DNA from: Dokdonella immobilis
GTDB lineage: Bacteria > Pseudomonadota > Gammaproteobacteria > Xanthomonadales > Rhodanobacteraceae
Direction of reading: 5' to 3'
Length of the DNA stretch: 64,000 nucleotides
Assembly (NCBI RefSeq): GCF_900115085.1
Contig: NZ_FOVF01000014.1
Span: 1-64,000 of the forward strand
Below, in pieces: positions 1 to 8,473 of the stretch. Made by a program: the position numbers and the translations under genes. How positions within the stretch are numbered: position 1 is the first letter of the stretch; every line of letters starts with the position of its first letter. The notes under the pieces were generated by a model. The model made no database searches. It worked only from the letters and a program-made list of their open reading frames with translations, and was not told the DNA's origin.

Positions 1-274
1 GCCAGCGTGCCGCCGCCATACCGACGGGCACCTGTACCTGCAAGCCATTGGGCAAGTGCACCTCGATTGCCTCAATGACCGACTCCGGTTCGCCAACCAG
101 GATGGGCACGACCGCGGGCGACGACGGCATCATTGGCTGCCTCCTCAGGATGCGCCGCCAATAGCCAAAACTTGGCAAACTCAAGGCGTGCCGACGGCAA
201 TACGCCGCCTGAGTCAGGCCACCGCTCTTCCATGCCGCCATGTGGCTCGACCAAAACTCCGAATTGCTGACCAT
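1..274 (-). CDS. tnpA: IS66 family accessory protein TnpA (partial)
   Basis: The first 91 codons of the small IS66 accessory protein TnpA (OrfA), which works with TnpB and the TnpC transposase in this family. The visible protein starts MVSNSEFWSSHMAAWKSGGL and continues TQAAYCRRHALSLPSFGYWR, the helix-turn-helix arrangement typical of IS66 OrfA. It ends with the family's C-terminal pattern around IEVHLPNGLQVQVP. The start is the ATG at 274-272. The 3' end lies beyond the window. TnpA is the first gene of these elements, so the rest of the transposition operon should lie to the left. Whether the element is intact cannot be judged here. Confidence 0.85.
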   Translation of the reverse strand, partial: MVSNSEFWSSHMAAWKSGGLTQAAYCRRHALSLPSFGYWRRILRRQPMMPSSPAVVPILVGEPESVIEAIEVHLPNGLQVQVPVGMAAARW

Positions 275-353
275 CGCTGCGCTCCATTGAATACGGGCGC
301 GCATCGAAGCAAATCGGAGCGATGACTTACAGGTGTCGTAGGCAGGCGCTTAC
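1..353 (-). mobile_element. IS66-family insertion sequence, one end only
   Basis: One end of an IS66-family element, reading out of the window to the left. On the minus strand its last bases are GTAAGCGCCTGCCTACGACA (353 down to 334), and GTAAGCG is the usual terminus of IS66-family inverted repeats. A tnpA reading frame begins 79 bp inside this end, as is normal for the family. The element ends inside a membrane-protein gene whose reading frame continues to the right. IS66 elements usually duplicate 8 bp of target, so 354-361 (CAAACAAG) is the candidate duplication, but the other end lies outside the window and this cannot be confirmed. Confidence 0.85.
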
Positions 354-1470
354 CAAACAAGGGGCGAATCTCGGCAAGGTCGCCACAACTCGGCCTGAGC
401 CGATTGAATGGGACTCCGAAGAGACGGCCCCGGAAAGCATTCGCCTGTTCGAGCGACACCCAGCCGAGGAACCGATCGCATTCGAATACTATCGGGCGCA
501 ATTCGGACTGCAGCAAATCGTCTATTCCTATCTGAGCCGGACGCTCGGTTTGACGACGTTGGCACAACTGCAGACGATTCCGGCGATCCTGACAGCCCTC
601 GTTCTCGCTGGCCTGTTTTTCACCTACCTGCAGCTCTACAACCGGCTGTTTGCAGTTCTCTTCCTGTTGTCACTGGCCTGCGCGCCGTACTTCCTGAGCA
701 TGGCAAGGAATCTGTACTGGAATCCCTACTTGATGCTGGCGCCAGCGCTGGCCGCAGCTTTCCTCTACCAGGCCAGGACGCGGACCGGGCAGGGGCTGCT
801 TCTGGGTTTGATCGGCCTATTGATGATGCTCAAATGCCTTTCCAGCTACGAGTACCTGACCTCGGTCACCCTGTTGGCATGCTCCGTACTTCTCGTGGCG
901 CCGATGTTCGGCGACCCCGAAGCGAGACCTAGATGGAAGCTGGCGGCGGCCGTATTCGCTGTTTGCGTTGTCGGCTTCGTCGCCGCCTTTCTGATTCACG
1001 CCTCGGTCCGCGGCGATACGTTACTGGCCGGTATCAGGAACATCTACGTCGAAGACATTGCGCGGCGGACGTTTGGGGACCCGAACTCATTCGCCGGAGA
1101 AACGGGGGAGTCCCTGCGGGCCTCTGTCTGGGATGTCCTGAAGATCTACTTCTTTGAGTATCCCGGTAGACGCACCATGATCGTTCCCGGCAAGGTGTTT
1201 CTCGGTCTGTTTGCGCTGTCGATAGCGGGGATAGGTTACAAATTCTTGACTCGGCATCCGCTGGCTCGTCGCGACGCCTACACGTTTGTTGTGTTCCTCT
1301 TGGTGCCGTTGTCCTGGTTCATCTTGGCCAAGGGCCACTCTTTCACGCAGACGCACATCAACTTCGTGCTTTGGTACGTCGGGTTCATGCCGGCCCTCCT
1401 GTTTGTAGCATGGAGCGCAGTTGCAAGTGGACTGGCTGCGATCATGAACCGGCGGAATCAGGCGTTCTGA
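322..1470 (+). pseudogene. Multi-pass membrane protein, 5' end replaced by IS66
   Basis: A 382-codon frame encoding about nine hydrophobic segments, including LQTIPAILTALVLAGLFFTY and LLLGLIGLLMMLKCLSSYEY. The layout, long hydrophilic loops between helices, resembles polytopic sugar-transfer (GT-C-like) or polysaccharide-assembly proteins, but I do not recognise the family. The first 11 codons (MTYRCRRQALT) come from the IS66 terminal repeat, and native sequence begins at 354. The first surviving native residues, before the first helix, include a soluble stretch (RPEPIEWDSEETAPESIRLF), so an N-terminal part, probably with at least one helix, is missing. The gene is therefore treated as disrupted. 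Its 3' end overlaps the convergent GT2 gene by 13 bp. Any product would depend on a start inside the element. Confidence 0.65.
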
Positions 1471-2357
1471 TGTCGGGCGTCGCGCAAACGACGCCTCAGG
1501 TCGCCCGCTCGATTGCGTATGAACCGGTAGGGAAAACCCAGCCAAGCCGAAGCGGGTAGTCCGGGCAGTTTGCACGTTGCCGGATACCGCTCCGACATGC
1601 GCTTGGCCCATTCGGACTGAATTGCATACTGGGTCGGATTCATGAGAGCAGGCCTAAGTGCTGTCGCCATCATGATCTGGATCCGCTTCCGTTTGAGGGA
1701 TAGTTCGTTGTCGCCATCCTTCTGTCGGTGATGGACAATTTCGGCCTCGCGATTGTACTGATAGGCGTAGCCAAAGTGCTCCGCTCTTGCAAAGAACTCC
1801 TGGCCAATGAATCCGTAGATTTTCAATCGCTCACTGAACAGGCCCAGATCGACTAGATCGCGCTTATACGCGCAGATATTGCACTCGGTAATAGCCGCCT
1901 TGGGCCACTCCCGACGAATACGGCTGAAAGCAAGCGGCTCACAATCCGGTAAACGATCGAGCTCACGCATCTTCTCGACTTGCCTGGAATCCAATGTGGA
2001 TGCAGGAGTCCTCGGCCCGCCGGTGATAGTCCGCGAACGGACGGATCGTTTCAGCGCAGCAACATAGCCGGGACACGGAAAGCAATCATCGTCGAGGATG
2101 GCTATAGCTTCATTGTCGGCCTCAAGTATGCCCATGTTCCGAGCCATGGCCAGGCCATAGGATTCGCAATGGGTGTTGACCCACTTGAGCGAATAGGAGG
2201 TCTCGATGCCCTGCAACATCTGCTCGGTGTTGTCTGTGGATCCATCCACGGCCACCACAACCTGAAAGTTCTGGTCGCTTTGGGCGTTAAGTCGTTCCAG
2301 CAGGACCTTAAGAACTGTCACCCGGTTGTAAGTCGTGATGACAATGGTCAATGACAT
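1458..2357 (-). CDS. Family 2 glycosyltransferase
   Basis: A 299-residue GT-A-fold glycosyltransferase that probably adds one sugar to the growing lipid-linked polysaccharide repeat on the cytoplasmic side of the membrane. The N terminus, LTIVITTYNR, is the classic GT2 opening. The motif DGSTDNT (about residues 38-44) and the triple aspartate in ILDDDCFPCPGY (about 92-94) are the nucleotide- and metal-binding sites. There is no transmembrane segment. The gene is the last in the minus-strand cluster and is related to the decayed copy at 7.6-8.47 kb, sharing the TGGPR, REL-RL, WPK and YGF-FF-RAE segments. Donor and acceptor sugars cannot be read from the sequence. Confidence 0.9.
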   Translation of the reverse strand: MSLTIVITTYNRVTVLKVLLERLNAQSDQNFQVVVAVDGSTDNTEQMLQGIETSYSLKWVNTHCESYGLAMARNMGILEADNEAIAILDDDCFPCPGYVAALKRSVRSRTITGGPRTPASTLDSRQVEKMRELDRLPDCEPLAFSRIRREWPKAAITECNICAYKRDLVDLGLFSERLKIYGFIGQEFFARAEHFGYAYQYNREAEIVHHRQKDGDNELSLKRKRIQIMMATALRPALMNPTQYAIQSEWAKRMSERYPATCKLPGLPASAWLGFPYRFIRNRAGDLRRRLRDARHQNA

Positions 2358-2595
2358 GGTTGAAAGAACTCTGTGGTGGTCGCAGCTGCAGTATCTACGA
2401 ATATGACTAAACCCGCGATAGTATGACGCTTATGCCAGTTGACGTATGCTTCAACAAGTTGCGCAAGGTCGATTCTGGGCGTCGCGGACAATCCTGAGAC
2501 AGCAATCAATTTCCAGTGTCCCGTGGTGAATGCGGTTGCTAGCACATGGTCAACTAATCGATACGGTAAGAGTTCTGTCTCGAACCTCGATGTGG

Positions 2596-3660
2596 CTATT
2601 CAAGAATGATGTTTCTATAGGGCAACCAAGCATACACATTGCTCGCGAAGTTCAGCCACACGAACAGGACCAATGCACAGTAGAAAAGGACCAGGGTGAC
2701 CCAAAGCTTTTTCTGGCGGCCCCCAAGTACACCAGGTAGGTAGGAATAGACGACCAATTGAAGAGGGAGCAGATAGAGTCCAAGGCGATCGAGCGCAGCC
2801 GAGCTCCCTGGCGAAACGAAATACGCTCCCATCAGCAGCAGCGATAGATAGGATATCCAACGCCACAAGCTTGTCGATTCAGGCGACATGTGGAAACTGC
2901 GGTTCAATAGCAAGAACAACACAGCCGCGAGAGAATTCATGCCCAGGCGAATGAATGCGCCTTGAGATTCATACCCGCGCTCAAAGTACTGCGTGTACAA
3001 ATAGGACGCTTCTCGCTCCAGAAAGGCGAGGTAGGCAATGACTCCGATTACACCGATCCAGAAGGCTATCCAAACCCGCTTCCTTGTCGCAGTCAGCGCG
3101 GCAATGGGCAGTAGCAACATAGCCGAACGATGAAATAGCGTTGCAGTGACCACCCAGCCGGCAAATCGAGGCGCTGCCTTTCTCTCCAGGGCCAACAAGC
3201 CGAGCATGGAAAACCCCAATGCCATGCCTTGGCGTGAATAGCCCATTGCCACCACGATCACGAGATACGGAACGGCCACTGCCGATGCCAGCCATGGCTT
3301 GGGCAATCGACGACAGAATGCGATCAAGCCCGCCGAGAATATCAAGGCGGCGACCGTGTTCACGCCATAGATTTCCCACCCTAGCGAAAGGCTCAGAGCA
3401 TTGAGCAACTTGTAGCCGGGATCGCTCTGCATGACCAAAGACGACCAACTCTCACCACGCGCTTCTTCCAGATGGCCGAGGTAGTTGTACCAATCGCCGC
3501 CCACTTGGTATCGCAGACCAATAATTACGACCAACACAATTCCGAATACGATCCAGGGCGGCGTCAGTTTGACGGGATATCTCGGGTCTTTCGGTCCGCG
3601 GTCGCGACCTAGCAGCGCTGCTATCGCCGGAAACATGAACAAAAACCAATAGGTCAGCAT
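2596..3660 (-). CDS. EpsG-family polysaccharide polymerase-like membrane protein
   Basis: A 354-residue polytopic inner-membrane protein of the EpsG type, thought to act like a Wzy polymerase joining repeat units at the periplasmic face. It has about ten hydrophobic helices. The hallmark is the GLRYQVGGDWYNY segment after the second helix (about residues 49-61), which matches the EpsG-family pattern R-x-x-x-GGDW-x-x-Y. It is the only evident polymerase candidate in the minus-strand part of the locus; an O-antigen-ligase-type protein at 23.3 kb is a second candidate for the whole region. A 238 bp gap separates it from the GT2 gene downstream, while the GT4 upstream ends 15 bp before its start. 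Confidence 0.85.
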   Translation of the reverse strand: MLTYWFLFMFPAIAALLGRDRGPKDPRYPVKLTPPWIVFGIVLVVIIGLRYQVGGDWYNYLGHLEEARGESWSSLVMQSDPGYKLLNALSLSLGWEIYGVNTVAALIFSAGLIAFCRRLPKPWLASAVAVPYLVIVVAMGYSRQGMALGFSMLGLLALERKAAPRFAGWVVTATLFHRSAMLLLPIAALTATRKRVWIAFWIGVIGVIAYLAFLEREASYLYTQYFERGYESQGAFIRLGMNSLAAVLFLLLNRSFHMSPESTSLWRWISYLSLLLMGAYFVSPGSSAALDRLGLYLLPLQLVVYSYLPGVLGGRQKKLWVTLVLFYCALVLFVWLNFASNVYAWLPYRNIILE

Positions 3661-3675
3661 GGTTGGCCTGTATCG

Positions 3676-4722
3676 TTATGGGCCGACAAGCCGAAGGCAT
3701 TCGGCTATCACGGCTTCTCGGTAGATGGGTCTGCCGTGCCAGTAATGAACAGCTTTGCGACGCAATTCTGCGTAGGCCGCTGGCTCGTCCAGCAAGCGCA
3801 AGATGGATGTCGCGGTCCGCTCATCGGAGTCGACAATGACTGCGTTCTCGTTGTCCAGGCAATACCGTCCTATTTCGCCTACTGGCGTAACCACAGGAAC
3901 AAGCCCCAGCTGCATGCCTTCGACCACCGACATTGCCATTCCTTCGTATGCACTGGTTTGCAGATAGAAAAAATGGTCAGTGGCAAGCTCACGGATGCCC
4001 TCAAAACTCATTTCGCCCATAAATCGGACTGCAGCGGTCAAGCCCAATTCGCTGCAAAGTGCCTGAAGGGATGACTTTTCGCCGGCGTCAGGGCCAATTA
4101 TCGTGAATCGGCCGCTGGGGCGAGCTTGCCAGATGCGATGAAATAGCCGGATGGCCCGTTCCAGATTCTTCTGGGGAGCCAACCGCCCCCAAAATATGAA
4201 TTGCGGTGTCGGCGGAACCATTGTGTCCACAGCGCGCGCCGGGGCGATTCGACGAGTCATAAACGGAATAATGGTCACCTGTCGACGAAGCGTATTCCGA
4301 AAGCGCAGCTCCACCGAAGCTTCCGAATCGGCCCAGACCGCGCTACTCAGAGCCATGGCCCAGCGGGTGAACAGGTAGTCAAGCCAGTGGGCGTCGACGG
4401 AGTTGTGGATCAGCACTACCAGTTTGATTCGGGAGCGGAACGTCCGGACCAGAATGCCGACGATGCACGAGCGCCAAAGCGAGACGATAAGAAGATCGGG
4501 TTTGCTTTTGAGAATTGCGCGAACTGCGGCGAGGAATGCCAGCGGGTTCCACGTACGCAACCGTTGTCGACTGGTTCGCACGGATGGGAACAGGAAGCGG
4601 ACCTGGAAGTCGAGAGGGCCGCTTTCGCTGTCGGCCATTGACCGGGCCGCAGATTCGGCACCGCCAATGCCATCGTAAGGCAAGAGATGGATTACCCGGC
4701 GCACAGGCGTCCCAGAATGCAC
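3676..4722 (-). CDS. Family 4 glycosyltransferase
   Basis: A 348-residue GT-B glycosyltransferase. The N-terminal Rossmann domain opens with RVIHLLPYDGIGGAESAARS, whose GGAE glycine loop is typical of GT4 enzymes. The C-terminal domain has FIFWGRLAPQKNLERAIRLF (the GRL-x-x-QKN donor-binding strand) and YLQTSAYEGMAMSVVEGMQL, the E-x7-E nucleotide-sugar motif. It probably transfers a hexose to the lipid-linked oligosaccharide. The ATG at 4722 gives a 31 bp overlap with the upstream GT4 gene. A GTG at codon 7 would still overlap, so tight translational coupling is likely either way. Sugar specificity is unknown. Confidence 0.9.
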   Translation of the reverse strand: MHSGTPVRRVIHLLPYDGIGGAESAARSMADSESGPLDFQVRFLFPSVRTSRQRLRTWNPLAFLAAVRAILKSKPDLLIVSLWRSCIVGILVRTFRSRIKLVVLIHNSVDAHWLDYLFTRWAMALSSAVWADSEASVELRFRNTLRRQVTIIPFMTRRIAPARAVDTMVPPTPQFIFWGRLAPQKNLERAIRLFHRIWQARPSGRFTIIGPDAGEKSSLQALCSELGLTAAVRFMGEMSFEGIRELATDHFFYLQTSAYEGMAMSVVEGMQLGLVPVVTPVGEIGRYCLDNENAVIVDSDERTATSILRLLDEPAAYAELRRKAVHYWHGRPIYREAVIAECLRLVGP

Positions 4723-5798
4723 TGATACTTCTCAAACATCGCGAGCTGGCCATACTCTGAAACCGCCAATGCCCGTGCTCGTGTGCGCAGTCCTGAAGCC
4801 AGGTCAGGGTCATCAATGAGTTGCCTTATGGCTCTGGCAAAAGCCTCGGGTGTCTGAGCGACCGGCAGACCGACACCGCCACCAGAACCAAGCAAATTGT
4901 CGATGCCAGCGACGTCGGAGCCCACGACAGGCAAACCCATCGCCAGGGCCTGGATCATAGAGGTGCTCAGAGTCTCCCCTGACGAGGCATGCGCGTATAT
5001 ATCGAGGCCCCTGAACCATTCCTGCAGCGCGGCTTCGCCGAGATAACCCACGAACGACACCACCTCATCAAGCTGCAGCGCGCTGACGCGCGTGCGCAAA
5101 TCTTGCAGGGTTTCCCCCACGCCGGCCAGGCTCAGCTGCCAGGCATCATTCCCGTCTTCGGCGCACAGAATCGCCATTGCATCGATCAGCAGGTCCTGTC
5201 GCTTGATCTCGGTCATGCGAGAAGCCATCCCGACTACACGCCTGGAGTTGAGTGATCCCACGGATCCACTTGGACTATAGACATCTGTGTCGATGCCATT
5301 CGAGATCACATGTACCTTGCTCTCGCGCCAGTGGCCACCCAGTCCCCGTTGCAGTTGAGCCCGGTACTCGGGTGTCAATACCACCACAGAGTCCGCGTAC
5401 CGCATCAACAATCGCGAGATCCACCATTCACTGGCGCGTTTAAGTGCATTGGCCTGATGCTCAATCGCCAGAATGGGAATCCCGTGTCGATGAGCGTACA
5501 GCGCACAGGGCAGAATTGCCTTTACGCTGTGCAGAACAATCGCATCCGGGCGAGAGCGTTCAAGCGCGCGATAGAGCGCTGGCCAGGCTAGCCAGGCGCG
5601 ACGAGGCTTGGTCCCGACATGCTGGAAGGTGATTCCGTTCGCAGTACACATGGCTCGGTATTCCGGGAGGACCGGTTCGACACCAAAAAAGATCAGGCTC
5701 GGCGCCCATGCATTTGCTGCCCGGGATGCTGCGGCGAGCGAAAAGGCCACGCTGCCATGTCCACCCAAGCCGGAATAGAGGATTTGAGTGACCATCAT
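4692..5798 (-). CDS. Family 4 glycosyltransferase
   Basis: A 368-residue GT4 enzyme. The start was set at the ATG at 5798, whose ATGA overlaps the stop of the upstream GT2. A frame open further upstream lacks any GT4-like sequence before this point. The protein opens MMVTQILYSGLGGHGSVAFS, with a glycine loop. It carries VGMASRMTEIKRQDLLIDAM in the donor-binding domain and HASSGETLSTSMIQALAMGL, whose E-x7-Q is a slight departure from the usual E-x7-E. The two Rossmann domains cover roughly residues 1-170 and 180-360. It belongs to the same run of coupled sugar transferases. Substrate unknown. Confidence 0.88.
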   Translation of the reverse strand: MMVTQILYSGLGGHGSVAFSLAAASRAANAWAPSLIFFGVEPVLPEYRAMCTANGITFQHVGTKPRRAWLAWPALYRALERSRPDAIVLHSVKAILPCALYAHRHGIPILAIEHQANALKRASEWWISRLLMRYADSVVVLTPEYRAQLQRGLGGHWRESKVHVISNGIDTDVYSPSGSVGSLNSRRVVGMASRMTEIKRQDLLIDAMAILCAEDGNDAWQLSLAGVGETLQDLRTRVSALQLDEVVSFVGYLGEAALQEWFRGLDIYAHASSGETLSTSMIQALAMGLPVVGSDVAGIDNLLGSGGGVGLPVAQTPEAFARAIRQLIDDPDLASGLRTRARALAVSEYGQLAMFEKYQCILGRLCAG

Positions 5799-6799
5799 AG
5801 CGTTGAGGCAATCTCTCGAGTCGCGCTGATCAGCATATCCTTGATGACGCTTGGAACTTTGCCGGAGGTCGCATAACCCCCATCGCGCCACAACGCCGAG
5901 ATCTCTGGAAAACGCCGATAGCGCGGCAGCGTGCGAATCGCGCACCGTCTCGCCAGATGTCGAGCTCGAGCCTCAGTACTGGCGAGGGTGCAAGTGGCAT
6001 GTTCTCTCCCCACCAGCTTTATGAATTCCTCCTGCCGTTCGGACATTCGCTGGGAAGCTGTGGCCAGGAAATTCTGCTCGTCGGCCAGCCCGCCCGAGTG
6101 AGTGGCCTTGCGAACGAGTCCTTGCGCGCGCTCAATTAGCCCTTGGATAAAATTTGGTTGCTCAAGTCGATTGACGAAAAAATCGGATGCATTGTCACCA
6201 TGTCGACGATACAGCTGGAGGCAATCATCCAGCCGTGACGTCTGGTGCAGCAAGTCAGCAGTTTGCACAAGCCAATTGTCATGTGCTCGCTGACTCGTTG
6301 GGATTGGCAGTAGGCAGGTCAAAAGACTTCGGCGGAATGCCGCGCAGCATCCCATGACCATCGCCTCGTCCGGCAAGCCAGCAGCTCGAATCTGGCCCCG
6401 CTTGGTAGTACCTGTGGGTACAAGCTCGCGGTCGGCCAACAATGCATCATTGATGAAGCAGGAGCTGTCAGGATTCCGCAGAGCCTCCTGCTCCAAAACT
6501 GCGATCTTCTCAGGCAGCCAGACATCATCCTGGTCGCTCAGCAAGACCAGGTCGCCTGTGCACAGCGACAGGGCTCGGTTGAAATTCTGGGCCACGCCTA
6601 GGCGCTGGTCGTTGATCTCAAGCCGAACCGGAAAAGGGCATGTAAGCGCGAAGGCGCGAACTATGTCGGGCGTGGCGTCGGTGGACAGGTCATCGGCCAC
6701 GACCAACTCATCTGGTTGCCGAGTTTGGCTAAGAAGGCTCTCTAGCTGCGCAGGGAGGAAAGCTGCACCGTTGAAAGTCGCCATGGCGATGGAAACCAT
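5795..6799 (-). CDS. Family 2 glycosyltransferase
   Basis: A 334-residue GT2 enzyme starting at the ATG at 6799, which overlaps the TGA of the upstream DUF616 gene (TGATG). The start MVSIAMATFNGAAFLPAQLE is the standard GT2 N terminus. VADDLSTDAT (about residues 33-42) is the nucleotide-binding loop and LLSDQDDVWLPEKI (about 86-99) holds the DxD-like metal site plus the DDVW sequence common in rhamnosyl- and related transferases. The C-terminal 120 residues are polar and basic with no membrane helix. Rhamnose transfer is one possibility, but the motif alone does not settle it. Confidence 0.88.
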   Translation of the reverse strand: MVSIAMATFNGAAFLPAQLESLLSQTRQPDELVVADDLSTDATPDIVRAFALTCPFPVRLEINDQRLGVAQNFNRALSLCTGDLVLLSDQDDVWLPEKIAVLEQEALRNPDSSCFINDALLADRELVPTGTTKRGQIRAAGLPDEAMVMGCCAAFRRSLLTCLLPIPTSQRAHDNWLVQTADLLHQTSRLDDCLQLYRRHGDNASDFFVNRLEQPNFIQGLIERAQGLVRKATHSGGLADEQNFLATASQRMSERQEEFIKLVGREHATCTLASTEARARHLARRCAIRTLPRYRRFPEISALWRDGGYATSGKVPSVIKDMLISATREIASTL

Positions 6800-7599
6800 C
6801 ACCGAATCTGCCCCTTCCGCGCCCGAAAATACCGTTGTATGCGCCACTTTGCGTGCCACGCCGCTAGAAGACCCAGATAAAAGCGGCTGTCGTAGGAACG
6901 CGCGCGCGTATGCGCATAGCGTGCCGAGACATCCAGAGCAGCAAAATGCGGGTAAACGCCGAAATAAGGGTTCTCATCACGAAAGCTTCCGGGGTTCCAG
7001 TGGTGAGGCAAGCCTGTCTTCCACAACACATACGGGAGACTGATCTGGTCGCGCGTGCCATAGCGACTATACAAGTTCCACCACAACTCCATCGCCGAGT
7101 CCAATTCGGGATGGGCGTGATTCTTGAGCAGCACCGTAGCCTCCACTAGACCTTGTCGGTCTGGAAAGCCTTCCGACAAGTAAGTGTTTAGTTCCTCTTC
7201 GATACGGCGCGCATCATCGACCTTGCCCATCTTGATGCAGGTCGCAACTTCGGACCTCACGCAATCTCTCTTCGAATGACGATAGAGTCCCACTGCCGTA
7301 CCCGTCTGAAGAAACTTCGATAAGAGCCGGGAGCTGGGCCCGAGAATGCGAACGTTTCCGTCAACATAAATGCCAGCATCGTAGCCGGTCAAAATTCGAT
7401 GACCAAGCATCTTATAGAAGCGATTTGCGATACGCGCGCTTGAAAATTGGCTGTTATCTACCAAATGCGGGCGCCAACCGCGCACATTCAAAGCGGGGTC
7501 ATCAGTTATTGCGACATAGTCGATAGACGGATCCATCTCGACGGGTGGATAGATCCGGTCGTATCCGCCAAAAACACAGGTATAAACCAGCAGCTGCAC
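6799..7599 (-). CDS. DUF616 (TOD1/MUCI70-type) glycosyltransferase domain protein
   Basis: A 266-residue protein matching the DUF616 glycosyltransferase-like family. Visible family features are an N-terminal YTCVFGGYDRIYPP, then DYVAITDDP, then NRFYKMLGH, and GYDAGIYVDGNVRI, where YVDGN stands in the place of the D-x-D metal motif. Family members are predicted GT-A-like enzymes in bacterial capsule and LPS clusters. The gene overlaps the following GT2 by one base and starts just after the decayed GT2 remnant. No membrane segment is seen. The function is taken from the family and the cluster context only. Confidence 0.8.
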   Translation of the reverse strand: MQLLVYTCVFGGYDRIYPPVEMDPSIDYVAITDDPALNVRGWRPHLVDNSQFSSARIANRFYKMLGHRILTGYDAGIYVDGNVRILGPSSRLLSKFLQTGTAVGLYRHSKRDCVRSEVATCIKMGKVDDARRIEEELNTYLSEGFPDRQGLVEATVLLKNHAHPELDSAMELWWNLYSRYGTRDQISLPYVLWKTGLPHHWNPGSFRDENPYFGVYPHFAALDVSARYAHTRARSYDSRFYLGLLAAWHAKWRIQRYFRARKGQIR

Positions 7600-7600
7600 T

Positions 7601-8470
7601 CTAGTGGTTTCCGGTAACTGTGCTGAGCGGCCTCGCCACGGCGAATTTCTCCAGCACGAAAGGAATGGCCGCTGGGACGTTCGAGGGGAAAGATGAAAAT
7701 CGGAGAGCCATCGCCTTCGGTTGCGTTCTCACCCAGTGTAGGTGCATTCCGCCGTGCATTGAAGTCATTGAGCCGTGAAGAATCAGGCGAGTGGTTTGGA
7801 CGCCACCCCGATTACGTTGGCCACAAAGATCGTTGTCTTCCGCGATTCTGGAGTGATGTGCCCAAGAGATCGCTATCTTGAATTGATATCTAACGTTCGG
7901 GTATTCAGCGCGCCTAAAAAACGCATGTTCCCTGAAGCCGTAACGCTTTAGGCGTGCGCCAAGCAGGAGCAATCCAATGAAGTCCTTTCCCTGCATATGT
8001 TTGCTGCTCTCAATCGGAAAGGGCTTTGGCCAGTCCCTACGCAACGGCGAAATGGGCGGAGGCGTAGGTCGAAGAAGGCGCGCAAGTTCGCGCTTTTCCC
8101 ATACCATTCGCGCCTTCCACTTGCTGGCTGCATGGCGCGGATCTCCGGTGACCAAGCCCGCAGCTGCTTTTATGATTCGTCACAAAAAAGACACAGAAAA
8201 ATGCTTCTTCGTCAAGCATGCAGCCGTCAAACCGGTTGAGAAAATCATGTCCCCGTTGCGTGCTCTCCCCAGTGCATGACCCGAAAGGTTTATATGAATC
8301 CGCCGGAGCCCGAATCACGGAGCCAACCTGCGCAGTACGTCCTCTAGGTTGTCGGTGGGGCCATCGAAGGCCACGATGACCTCGAAGGCCTTGTTAGTTT
8401 GCAGTCATTGCCTGTCCAGCGGTAGCGCTACCCTGCGCGCTCGGTTGCAAGTTGTAGGCAACCATACGCT
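7601..8470 (-). pseudogene. Decayed family 2 glycosyltransferase
   Basis: The remains of a GT2 gene spread over several minus-strand frames. Near 8320-8405 the translation includes NKAFEVIVAFDGPTDN, the GT2 nucleotide-binding region. Around 8100-8160 comes TGDPRHAAS, then REL-RLL, RDWPK and LKRYGFREHAFFRRAEY, which line up in order with the intact GT2 at 1458-2357 (TGGPR, REL-RL, REWPK, LKIYGF-FF-RAEH). Frameshifts separate the N-terminal parts, and a stop sits just before the NKAFEV stretch. The 3' two thirds stay open for 184 codons (7601-8155), so decay is recent or partial. It sits between two intact operon genes. Confidence 0.8.
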
Positions 8471-8473
8471 GGC

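Noticed and set aside
2348-2545. A 65-codon minus-strand frame between the GT2 and the EpsG-type gene
   Set aside because: It has no recognisable motif and no clear ribosome binding site. The 238 bp gap is best left unassigned.
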